From Bdellovibrionales bacterium (lineage in GTDB: Bacteria > Bdellovibrionota > UBA1018): a stretch of 64,000 bases of DNA. The notes below the pieces were generated by a model, which worked only from the letters and a program-made list of their open reading frames with translations, was not told the DNA's origin and did no database searches. Position numbers and translations under genes: made by a program. Positions 16,607-23,800 of this stretch are shown one piece after another (the stretch's first letter is position 1; each line of letters begins with the position of its first letter). The stretch is from NCBI GenBank assembly GCA_016786465.1, contig JAEUWC010000030.1, forward strand, positions 186,001 to 250,000, in the 5' to 3' direction.

Positions 16607-17072
16607 AGTTGAACCTGGGTTTTTGGATTTGGCGTTGGAAGAAGCTTCGCGCGCGCAGGCTCATGGGGACGTTCCTGTCGGAGCCATCATCGTCCACAAC
16701 GGGCAAGTCATTGCCCACGGCATGAATCGCCGGGAATTGGACCAGGATCCCACGGCGCACGCAGAAATCATCGCGATTCGTGCCGCATCCACGGCTTTGA
16801 AAACCTGGCGCCTAGAAGGCTGCGCACTTTATGTGACGTTGGAACCTTGTGCGATGTGCCTGGCTTCGGCGCAGGCGGCGCGTGTGGAACTGGTGGTGTA
16901 CGGTGCAACTGACCCGAAAGCGGGGGCCTTAAGCCTGGGCTATCGACTTCATGAAGACGAACGAACCAATCATCGTTTTGCAGTCACTCTTTCAGAAGAC
17001 CCGCGTTGCAGTCAGATCTTAAAGGATTTCTTTTCAAAACGACGGTCGGAAAAAAAGGGAAGTGCATCGTGA
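16590..17072 (+). CDS. tadA: tRNA-specific adenosine deaminase
   Basis: Zinc enzyme that converts A34 to inosine in tRNA-Arg(ACG). The 160-residue protein has the deaminase signature: AHAEIIAIR with zinc His and catalytic Glu, and PCAMCLASAQ with two zinc cysteines, plus GDVPVGAIIV at the N-terminus. Length is typical. The gene overlaps the PilZ gene by 17 bases and the next gene by four (GTGA), so the three are likely co-translated. Confidence 0.96.
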   Translation: MRQPLKVEPGFLDLALEEASRAQAHGDVPVGAIIVHNGQVIAHGMNRRELDQDPTAHAEIIAIRAASTALKTWRLEGCALYVTLEPCAMCLASAQAARVELVVYGATDPKAGALSLGYRLHEDERTNHRFAVTLSEDPRCSQILKDFFSKRRSEKKGSAS

Positions 17073-18799
17073 TTCGTTTTTTAGTTCCGGTCCTAAATGG
17101 ATTGTTCGCGCTTGTGTCTTTTCTACTTTTGACAGGCGGAACGATTCTGCATTTCGGTCGCGCAAAAATTGAATTCAGCACCTTGGATCTTTGGGCGCTG
17201 CTTTTTGTGGCCAGCGTCTGGGCGGTCCGTCGATGGAATCCCCGCGGTTTTGAAAAGTCTTGGCCGGCATTGGCTTGGAACTGGATCACCGATGCGAAGA
17301 ATTCGCAGACCTGGGCCTGGCGGGTATGCGTGTTCTTCTTTGCGATGATTTTTCTAGCCCACGGGGTTAAGCACCTGGGCTTTGAAACCCATCTTTGGGA
17401 CATGGTTCCGGTTCATCAGGGGCTTTTCAATCCCTGGCCCACGGCAAAGACCCGGGTATTCGCTTGTGATGCCTGCATCGGGTTATCCACCTTGGGTGAA
17501 CACCTGACGTTTAGCTTCTTTTTGCTAGCGCCTTTCACTTGGATTCTAAAATCCGATACGTTCATTTTTTTGGTTCAGGTTCTGATTCTGGGCTTTCCTT
17601 TATACTATGCGATTCGTACCCGGCTTGAACCCAAGCTTTGGCTAACAGTTCTTTTGATTTTTCTTTGCCAACGCACTTTGCGAAATGCGGGCATCTGGGA
17701 TTTTCGCGAAGACGACCTGGCGTACTTTGGCCTTTTCTTCATGATCCTGGGCTTTCATCGGCAAAACTGGTTGGTTTTCTTTTCGTCGCTGGTTTTGGCC
17801 TTGCTCAGTAAGGAAAACATTTTCGCGGTGACGCTGGTCTTTTCGGTGTCAATCCTGCTTTCGCGTGAATCGGGTGTGGATCGCAGGCGCCGCGTTCAGG
17901 TCGCGGCTGCAGTTGCCCTGATCAGTCTTTTCTATGCCTGGCTTTCGTTCAAGGTCTTGATCCCAAAGTTTGTGGGAATCGCAGGCGCGCAGCACCCGAT
18001 CAGCGCCAGGCTTTCGACCTTTGGAAAAACCCCCGGGGAAATCCTGCTTCGGGTTTTCACCGAACCCGGACGGCTTTTCGGTTTGATCTATCAGCTGATC
18101 GTTACGCCGGACGCGCTGAAGTACTTGGTTTTTCTTTTAGGGCCCGTGGCCTTCTTCTTTCGTTCGCGCGAAGCCTTCGTTTGGTTGATTCCCGCGACTG
18201 CGGGGATCGCGATGAATCTGATTTCTTCAGCATCCACCCAGCGCATGCTTCAGTTTCACTATGATTTGATCATCGTGCCTTTTCTGGTTTGGGCGGCGAT
18301 GCTGGGGATTCGCGATTTGATGAAATCACCGGCACGGGGAAAACCCGTTCTTGCGGTGGGGCTTTTGATTGCGCTTTGCTTTTCGGGTCGCTGGCCCGGG
18401 TTTACGATCACGCATTCTTGGCCGGAAACGGGCGAAGCCCGTGCGGCCCATGCGTTTTCAACGCTTCAGGGCGACGAACCGACTGCATCGAACGCATCGA
18501 TTGCTGCGCACCTGACCCATCTTCCGCGGTTGACAACGATGAATGCTCCGTTTGGTGATCCGGCAAAACCCTTTTGGACGAAGCTTTTAAACTTAAACCC
18601 AAAGACGGATCCCCGCGATCGGGGTCGTTCGCTTCGTGAAGCCAGCCGGGTGGTCTTGGACACCCACGAAGATTGGGAACGCGATTTTCTAAAGGAACTT
18701 TTATCCAAGAACGGAAAAGTAGAAATGGCGATCCCCGGTGACGCAAATGACCCGCGCTGGGTGGTCGTCCGGCTTCCCAAGCCAATTGGGCAGCTTTAG
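17069..18799 (+). CDS. polytopic membrane protein, DUF2079-like
   Basis: 576-residue integral membrane protein with about ten or more hydrophobic segments. Features recalling the DUF2079 family are the early acidic and histidine stretch (LWDMVPVHQGLFNPW, LGEHLTFSFFLLAPF), the central NAGIWDFREDDLAYFGLFF, and LALLSKENIFAVTLV. That family is related by fold to membrane glycosyltransferases, but its substrate is unknown. The C-terminal 110 residues are soluble. I take the GTG at 17069, which overlaps the tadA stop (GTGA) and follows an AAGGGAAG ribosome site. Confidence 0.78.
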   Translation: MIRFLVPVLNGLFALVSFLLLTGGTILHFGRAKIEFSTLDLWALLFVASVWAVRRWNPRGFEKSWPALAWNWITDAKNSQTWAWRVCVFFFAMIFLAHGVKHLGFETHLWDMVPVHQGLFNPWPTAKTRVFACDACIGLSTLGEHLTFSFFLLAPFTWILKSDTFIFLVQVLILGFPLYYAIRTRLEPKLWLTVLLIFLCQRTLRNAGIWDFREDDLAYFGLFFMILGFHRQNWLVFFSSLVLALLSKENIFAVTLVFSVSILLSRESGVDRRRRVQVAAAVALISLFYAWLSFKVLIPKFVGIAGAQHPISARLSTFGKTPGEILLRVFTEPGRLFGLIYQLIVTPDALKYLVFLLGPVAFFFRSREAFVWLIPATAGIAMNLISSASTQRMLQFHYDLIIVPFLVWAAMLGIRDLMKSPARGKPVLAVGLLIALCFSGRWPGFTITHSWPETGEARAAHAFSTLQGDEPTASNASIAAHLTHLPRLTTMNAPFGDPAKPFWTKLLNLNPKTDPRDRGRSLREASRVVLDTHEDWERDFLKELLSKNGKVEMAIPGDANDPRWVVVRLPKPIGQL

Positions 18800-18823
18800 G
18801 ATGAATATAGTAAAGTCGAAACT

Positions 18824-19246
18824 TTAAGCCGACTTACGCCCGCGCGAAATGTTTCGGCGGCGATCGAAGTGGGTCAGAAGCAAACCGATCAAAAGCGTGG
18901 CGGATCCCATGACCGCGATCTTTTCAGAAATTCCGGTGGGGACGGTTTTGCAAAGTTCACGGATTTCGGTCTGAAGCAGGGTCCAGGTGCTGCTGGTTTT
19001 GCCGCTTTTATCGATGGCAGCTGAAAAGGTTTCTAGCCAGTTCATGACGATCGCCGCTTTTTCGGTGAACGGTTTTCCCGCGGATTTGCTGAAATCTTCT
19101 TCAAATTTTAGGATCAAATTCGAAAGCGTTTCTAACGCATCGGCGTCCAATCCCGCCGCCCATTCTGCGATCTTGGGTTGCATAGAAGCGCTAAATTTCA
19201 GGATTTTTTCCATCGAACCTTGATGAGGCGCAATACCATTCGACAT
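18824..19246 (-). CDS. hypothetical protein with C-terminal membrane anchor
   Basis: 140 residues, helical, acidic in the N-terminal two thirds, with a single hydrophobic segment near the C-terminus (IAVMGSATLLIGLLLTHF, about residues 110-127) followed by a basic tail RRRNISRGRKSA. That is the layout of a tail-anchored membrane protein. Start taken at the ATG at 19246; an internal Met at residue 12 is possible. No family recognised. Confidence 0.65.
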   Translation of the reverse strand: MSNGIAPHQGSMEKILKFSASMQPKIAEWAAGLDADALETLSNLILKFEEDFSKSAGKPFTEKAAIVMNWLETFSAAIDKSGKTSSTWTLLQTEIRELCKTVPTGISEKIAVMGSATLLIGLLLTHFDRRRNISRGRKSA

Positions 19247-19314
19247 AGACCTACTTATCGGACAAACCCCTAAAAAGTTGAGTTGGAATGATTGGGGAAA
19301 ATTGAAGGATTCTG

Positions 19315-20280
19315 TCAGAACGCCTTTCCAAATCGAAGAACGACCCGCCCATGGTGTTGTTGGCTTCCTTCTGTTGTCGTGGCCCAGCCACCGCCAAAAA
19401 CAAAGTGATTTTTAAGTTCCACATGGAAAGAGAAGGATAAGACTGGATTCGCACCCGTACTAACGATCCTTCCTTCATTGTACCGAGTTGCCCACTGCGG
19501 CCCAACCCCCATGTAAATTCCCGCTCCGACATGACCCAGAAGGCGAAGTTTTCCCATCACAGCCCAACCGCTGGAACTTCCATCAAATCCAATGGGGATT
19601 TCCAATTGCAGAAAACGACTCTTAAAAAAGCTTCTCGTATAGCTCAAGCCATAGGACCCCGAAAAGATCGTTCCGTAAGTTAACTCAATGTGATTTTTCA
19701 ATGGGTCGGGGTAAGAAATCCAGTCGGCCTTTCCAATGGTAGTTGAGTCGCAATCCGAGCCGTTCCAGCGGATCTTGACGTGATCCATCCGGGTCATTTG
19801 ACATCCGCCTTTTGAAGAACGGCATGAACCATCATCGGATGTGATTTCGGCAGTCTTTGATGCCGAAGAGACAAATTCCGAAGTGTCCTTCTTCCATTCG
19901 TAAAGTTGGGGGTTCCGCGGCCTGAAATCAAGGCCCCAAACCTTGGAGCACTTCTCTCCTTCGGCGGCCAAAATGAAGTGAGGGGGTTCGGGTTGCTTCA
20001 TCCCTATATGCGCGTGAACAACAGTCCTGAACTGAAGCTTAAACTTTCCATCCTTATCAGTGATCGCGGCTTCGGTCAGGTCCTTTGCTCCGAACATCTC
20101 CGGAGATTCACCTGCGCCCAATCCCACTGAGCTTGGAAGAAGAAGCCTAACCTTCCTTCCCACTTGCGGATTCTTTCCTTCCTGATCCCAAAAGTCTCCA
20201 TCCAGCCTGTACTGCGCAAGCGTACTCATACAACCCGATAAAAAACTCAGCAGTACGATTGGAAAGTATAAATTCCTCAC
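19315..20280 (-). CDS. lipoprotein of unknown function
   Basis: 321 residues beginning with a short lipoprotein signal (RNLYFPIVLLSFLSG then Cys17). The middle (about 60-110) has a carboxypeptidase-regulatory-like look (AAITDKDGKFKLQFRTVV), followed by a Cys-rich stretch (DDGSCRSSKGGCQMTR). The C-terminal 130 residues are Gly/aromatic-rich and beta-like, ending GRVVLRFGKAF, as in outer-membrane barrel ends. I use the GTG at 20280, whose GTGA overlaps the ndh stop; an ATG at 20295 is an alternative. No family recognised. Confidence 0.72.
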   Translation of the reverse strand: MRNLYFPIVLLSFLSGCMSTLAQYRLDGDFWDQEGKNPQVGRKVRLLLPSSVGLGAGESPEMFGAKDLTEAAITDKDGKFKLQFRTVVHAHIGMKQPEPPHFILAAEGEKCSKVWGLDFRPRNPQLYEWKKDTSEFVSSASKTAEITSDDGSCRSSKGGCQMTRMDHVKIRWNGSDCDSTTIGKADWISYPDPLKNHIELTYGTIFSGSYGLSYTRSFFKSRFLQLEIPIGFDGSSSGWAVMGKLRLLGHVGAGIYMGVGPQWATRYNEGRIVSTGANPVLSFSFHVELKNHFVFGGGWATTTEGSQQHHGRVVLRFGKAF

Positions 20281-21527
20281 GAATGCGACTTCCATTCTTT
20301 ATGCACAATCAGCCGCGCGCCACGGCCGAAGCTGATGTAGTGCCACGACCATTGCAGGAACACGAAGATTCGGTTCTTAAAACCAATCAGATAATAGATG
20401 TGAACGAAAAGCCATCCCAGCCAGGCGATCAGCCCCGATAACCGAATCGCGCCGACTTGAAGAATCGCTTCCTTGCGACCGATCGTCGCCATGATGCCTT
20501 TGTCTAAGTAATGAAAGGGTTCGGGTTTGCGACCGCGCACAAGATTTTTCAGCGACTGCGCTACGTACTTTCCTTGCTGAATCGCAACTGGGCACAGGCC
20601 GGGCAGGGGTTCACCATTTTTTGATTTCGCATGCGCTTGATCGCCAATCACATAGACGTTTGGGTATTCGGCAGTGGTTAGGGTTTCACCTACGGATACT
20701 CGGCCTGCGCGATCTAAACTGACCCCAAGCGTTTTGTTCAGTGACGACGGCTGCACTCCCGCTGCCCAGACCACGGTCTTTGCGCGCAGGAATTCTGATC
20801 CCACGGCAACGCCTTCTTCGGTGATTTCAGTGACCCTGGAATTCGTCCAGACTTGTACGCCAAGCGATTCCAGGGACCTTGCCGCAGATTTTGAAAGTTT
20901 AGGGTCAAACGCGGCTAGGATCCGATCACCCGCTTCAATTAAAACGATTCGCGCAGATTCCGGCGTGATACGCCTAAAATCTTTTGAAAGCGTGTACCTT
21001 GAAATTTCCCCAATCGCGCCGGCAAGTTCGACTCCGGTTGGGCCCCCGCCGACGACGACAAAAGTCAGTCGTTCTTTTTTGATCACGGGATCTTTTTCCC
21101 GTTCGGCAAGTTCAAACGCCATCAGCACGCGTCTACGAATTTCTGTGGCTTGTTCAAGCGTCTTTAACCCCGGAGCAAACACTTCCCAGTTTTCGTGCCC
21201 AAAGTAAGAATGCGTTGCGCCGCAGGCTAGGACCAAGACGTCGTAAGAAAATTCACCGATGTCGGTTGCGACTTTGTTTTCTTTCGGGTGAACGGCTTGG
21301 ACATTGGCTAAAAGAACTTCGACGTTTTTAAATCGTGAAAGTTCGGCGCGGATGGGGACTGCGATTTCAGCAGGCGAAAGGCCTGCCATCGCGACTTGAT
21401 AAAGAAGCGGCTGAAACAGGTGGTAGTTTCTGCGGTCTAGGACCGTAACTTGAAAGCGTGAATCGCCGCCCAAAGATTTCGCGACATTCAAACCCCCGAA
21501 GCCTGCGCCGACGATCAGGACTTTCAT
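20277..21527 (-). CDS. ndh: type II NADH:quinone oxidoreductase
   Basis: Non-proton-pumping, single-subunit flavoprotein passing electrons from NADH to quinone at the inner membrane. The FAD site MKVLIVGAGFGGLNVAKSLG opens the chain; the NADH site is FVVVGGGPTGVELAGAIGE; a second flavin contact is VYVIGDQAHAKSKNG; QPLLYQVAMAGLSPAEIA is a family signature. The C-terminus has the hydrophobic and amphipathic segments (LSGLIAWLGWLFVHIYYLIG) that bind the membrane. 416 residues is normal. Confidence 0.95.
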   Translation of the reverse strand: MKVLIVGAGFGGLNVAKSLGGDSRFQVTVLDRRNYHLFQPLLYQVAMAGLSPAEIAVPIRAELSRFKNVEVLLANVQAVHPKENKVATDIGEFSYDVLVLACGATHSYFGHENWEVFAPGLKTLEQATEIRRRVLMAFELAEREKDPVIKKERLTFVVVGGGPTGVELAGAIGEISRYTLSKDFRRITPESARIVLIEAGDRILAAFDPKLSKSAARSLESLGVQVWTNSRVTEITEEGVAVGSEFLRAKTVVWAAGVQPSSLNKTLGVSLDRAGRVSVGETLTTAEYPNVYVIGDQAHAKSKNGEPLPGLCPVAIQQGKYVAQSLKNLVRGRKPEPFHYLDKGIMATIGRKEAILQVGAIRLSGLIAWLGWLFVHIYYLIGFKNRIFVFLQWSWHYISFGRGARLIVHKEWKSHS

Positions 21528-21539
21528 GACTGCAGGATA

Positions 21540-21905
21540 CTAGCGAAAGCGCTTTTCAGGAAGGGGTCCTAGTGTATCGTAGGCAGGAATCAATTCGGGT
21601 TGGCGTATGGCTACAGGTAGTTTTAGTAATATGATGAGTCCCCCGATCACAGTTAAAACGAAAATGCGCCGAGTTAGGGGTCTCCAATTCAAACTCCAGC
21701 GTCTCAAGTAGAAGGCTCCAAAAGCTGTGACTGGATATGCGATTATCGGTATCCAGAAGTATTCACGAAACGCGTGCATGAATGTATCCAGATTGGTTAC
21801 GAAACCAAAAAAGTAGATCTGTAGCGACCCCATGACGAATCCTGCCAGATAATGACACAGGGCTTTTGGGCGGGTCATTTTTTCAAAAAATTTTGTGGCC
21901 TGCAT
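21540..21905 (-). CDS. small integral membrane protein
   Basis: 121 residues with three or four hydrophobic segments (YLAGFVMGSLQIYFFGFV, FWIPIIAYPVTAFGAFYL, IFVLTVIGGLIILLKLPVA). No family recognised. The ATG at 21905 lies five bases past the stop of the preceding lipoprotein gene; an in-frame TTG at 21917 would overlap that stop. Neither has a strong ribosome site, so translation may depend on the upstream gene. Confidence 0.6.
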   Translation of the reverse strand: MQATKFFEKMTRPKALCHYLAGFVMGSLQIYFFGFVTNLDTFMHAFREYFWIPIIAYPVTAFGAFYLRRWSLNWRPLTRRIFVLTVIGGLIILLKLPVAIRQPELIPAYDTLGPLPEKRFR

Positions 21906-21909
21906 AGGT

Positions 21910-22335
21910 TCATTCAATCCAAAAAGTATGTGACTCGTTTTCTGTTCTTACGGCGCAGATCCCGGGTGCAAACCCGTCACATTCAATTGTCGTTCGATTA
22001 CTACCGGTCTTACTTACGTCAAAGTCATCCGTGAAGTGTTCCGATCTCAAACACTTCTTTGATTGATCCAGATTCTTCGAAGGGTCTGGCGTGTAGCTAT
22101 ACTCGATGTTGTAGCGCAGCTCGCCTAAGTTGCTAACCTGGATTTTTAGTCGATCAGGAGATCTGCCAAAGTTTTTTTGAGGTTTCGAGTTTTCTGAAAA
22201 GCATTTCTGAATCACATTCCTGGTAGGCGCGATGAACCACTGGATCATTAGGTCTTCACCCAGCTTGTGATTTGTCGCACAAGAAGAAGACATCCAGAAC
22301 AGACAGAAAGAACTTAGCAATAGTTTTCGATTCAA
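21910..22335 (-). CDS. small lipoprotein starting at a TTG codon
   Basis: 141 residues of unknown function. The start is decided by an unusually strong ribosome site, GGGGAGGT, just upstream of the TTG at 22335. From there the chain reads as a clean lipoprotein signal (NRKLLLSSFCLFWMSSS then Cys19). The upstream in-frame ATG at 22362 would put nine extra residues before the signal. The mature part has paired cysteines (VIQKCF, SKKCLR, ECDGFAPGICAV). Confidence 0.7.
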   Translation of the reverse strand: MNRKLLLSSFCLFWMSSSCATNHKLGEDLMIQWFIAPTRNVIQKCFSENSKPQKNFGRSPDRLKIQVSNLGELRYNIEYSYTPDPSKNLDQSKKCLRSEHFTDDFDVSKTGSNRTTIECDGFAPGICAVRTENESHTFWIE

Positions 22336-22380
22336 ACGACCTCCCCGAAGTAAATGTTTCATAGGTCAAAAATAGTTGAA

Positions 22381-22770
22381 CTAAGGACTAAGTATAACAT
22401 CTCGAGTAACGCTGTAGCTTCCGCATCGCTCTACCCCTGCTTCGGTTTCGCTAAACGATGTCGCTGACGTCGTGGTGTAGCCTGGTTTTTCAAAACGTGC
22501 CTGGGTATCTTTGAATCCACCCATATTACTTGTTGAAAATGAGTACTTTCCGTCTGCGCCTGTCGTAGTTTTTGGAGAAGTCTCGCCAGTCGTGCAACAG
22601 AACACGTTCGCGCCACTGACAGGTGAGGACGATCCGTCGGTCACCGTTCCCACTACCGTCATCGTTTTTTCACAGGCCTCGCCACAACCATTCACAAGAA
22701 CCGAGAGGTTGCAGGCCGCAAGAAGAATACTCGTACTGAAAGTCAGCATTCTCTTTTTTGATTTCCACAT
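22381..22770 (-). CDS. lipoprotein with carboxypeptidase-regulatory-like domain
   Basis: 129 residues. The lipobox SILLAAC gives Cys20 as the acylated residue. The mature protein is one beta-sandwich of the carboxypeptidase-D regulatory type: VVGTVTDGSSSPVSGANVFC and TTGADGKYSFST are the hallmark strands. Additional cysteines (NGCGEACEK, FCCTTG) probably form disulphides. Such domains serve as extracellular adhesive or structural modules. Confidence 0.72.
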   Translation of the reverse strand: MWKSKKRMLTFSTSILLAACNLSVLVNGCGEACEKTMTVVGTVTDGSSSPVSGANVFCCTTGETSPKTTTGADGKYSFSTSNMGGFKDTQARFEKPGYTTTSATSFSETEAGVERCGSYSVTRDVILSP

Positions 22771-22777
22771 TTGGTTT

Positions 22778-23311
22778 CTACTTCTCCATCAACGCCGCAA
22801 TCACGGTGTCAGAATCTGACCCCTTTAGATGAATTACCTTCAGTAGATCACCTTTAGCCTCTCTAGTTATGCTTAATACTTCGTCAACTGGAGCAACAAG
22901 CCCTGTGTCACATACAGAAAATATAGACCTGTATTTCTGATCATCCGGTGAACCTTTAAAGCAGAGCGAAACCGCTCCATCAGGATAAACTAGAACGCGA
23001 TCTAGGTTACTCCAGTCGTGTCTAAGAGAAAACTCGATCCTAAAACCAAAATCAAATATGCGCAGAATTCCATTCTGTGAAAATTCTGTTTTTAAATAGA
23101 GGTTTCGCACCAGACAGAAAAGAAACAACGCAATCATTAAAGATACCGTTGATCGAATAGGTCCACCGAGTTCTATTTGATCTCCATTTTCAGAGACTCG
23201 GATTAGCAAACCGAAGAGTCCGCCCAACAGGCCTATGATTAGCCAGCCTTTCCAAAGGTACTTTGCAATTCTTACGGATTGGAAGTTTCCGTATGGGACG
23301 ACAAGTTTCAT
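22778..23311 (-). CDS. membrane protein with two N-terminal helices
   Basis: 177 residues. Two hydrophobic segments (about 25-42 and 57-75) are followed by a soluble domain of about 100 residues with pairs of short strands, the shape of a bacterial PH-like domain; that is an impression, not a match. Its ATG overlaps the stop of the gene before it (ATGA). The final codons run through a REP-like sequence near 22804-22822. No family recognised. Confidence 0.6.
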   Translation of the reverse strand: MKLVVPYGNFQSVRIAKYLWKGWLIIGLLGGLFGLLIRVSENGDQIELGGPIRSTVSLMIALFLFCLVRNLYLKTEFSQNGILRIFDFGFRIEFSLRHDWSNLDRVLVYPDGAVSLCFKGSPDDQKYRSIFSVCDTGLVAPVDEVLSITREAKGDLLKVIHLKGSDSDTVIAALMEK

Positions 23312-23781
23312 GCCCTATCCCCCAGTAGCGACTTCAAGGTTTTTTCTCGATCAGGAGTAAGGAAGAAAATCGGTACGTAGCTGATCTCAGCGACCGGGGT
23401 CGCGAGAACTACTTTCGCACTTTTTCCGAAAGGCTTTAGAACTGTCACCTCTGTTTTTAGGCCACCCTCCAGCTCAATTTCTCCAAAGAGGACCTTACCG
23501 CCGATTCTTCGAAGACGTAGCCCAAGCCACTTTTTACCAGTGAAAAGATAGATAGGAAGTACCGCAATAAAGCTCATCAAGACACCCGTAGACACGAGCC
23601 TGAAGTTGAACACTCCTATAAAAATCTGAGGAAATAAGTCCCATCTGGCGTCCTTTAGAGGCACCATTAGTGCAATCGCCGGGAGACCCGCAAGACACGA
23701 TACGGTCCAACAAAACTGGAGATGGAGATACCTAAGTATAAATTGACGTTTGGGTAGTATTTCTATCTCGATGTCTTTCAT
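23308..23781 (-). CDS. membrane protein, partner of the following gene
   Basis: 157 residues with two or three hydrophobic segments (about 22-42, 62-86) and a C-terminal soluble part (LKTEVTVLKPFGKSAKVVL). It overlaps the next gene by ATGA. The two share layout (short cytoplasmic start, helical pair, beta-rich tail), suggesting related or partner proteins. The function is unknown. Confidence 0.6.
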   Translation of the reverse strand: MKDIEIEILPKRQFILRYLHLQFCWTVSCLAGLPAIALMVPLKDARWDLFPQIFIGVFNFRLVSTGVLMSFIAVLPIYLFTGKKWLGLRLRRIGGKVLFGEIELEGGLKTEVTVLKPFGKSAKVVLATPVAEISYVPIFFLTPDREKTLKSLLGDRA

Positions 23782-23800
23782 TGTCGGAGTCTATTTCATA

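Noticed and set aside
18811-18826. TAAAGT/ACTTTA hairpin between convergent genes
   Set aside because: Only six base pairs, no T-run; too weak for a terminator call.
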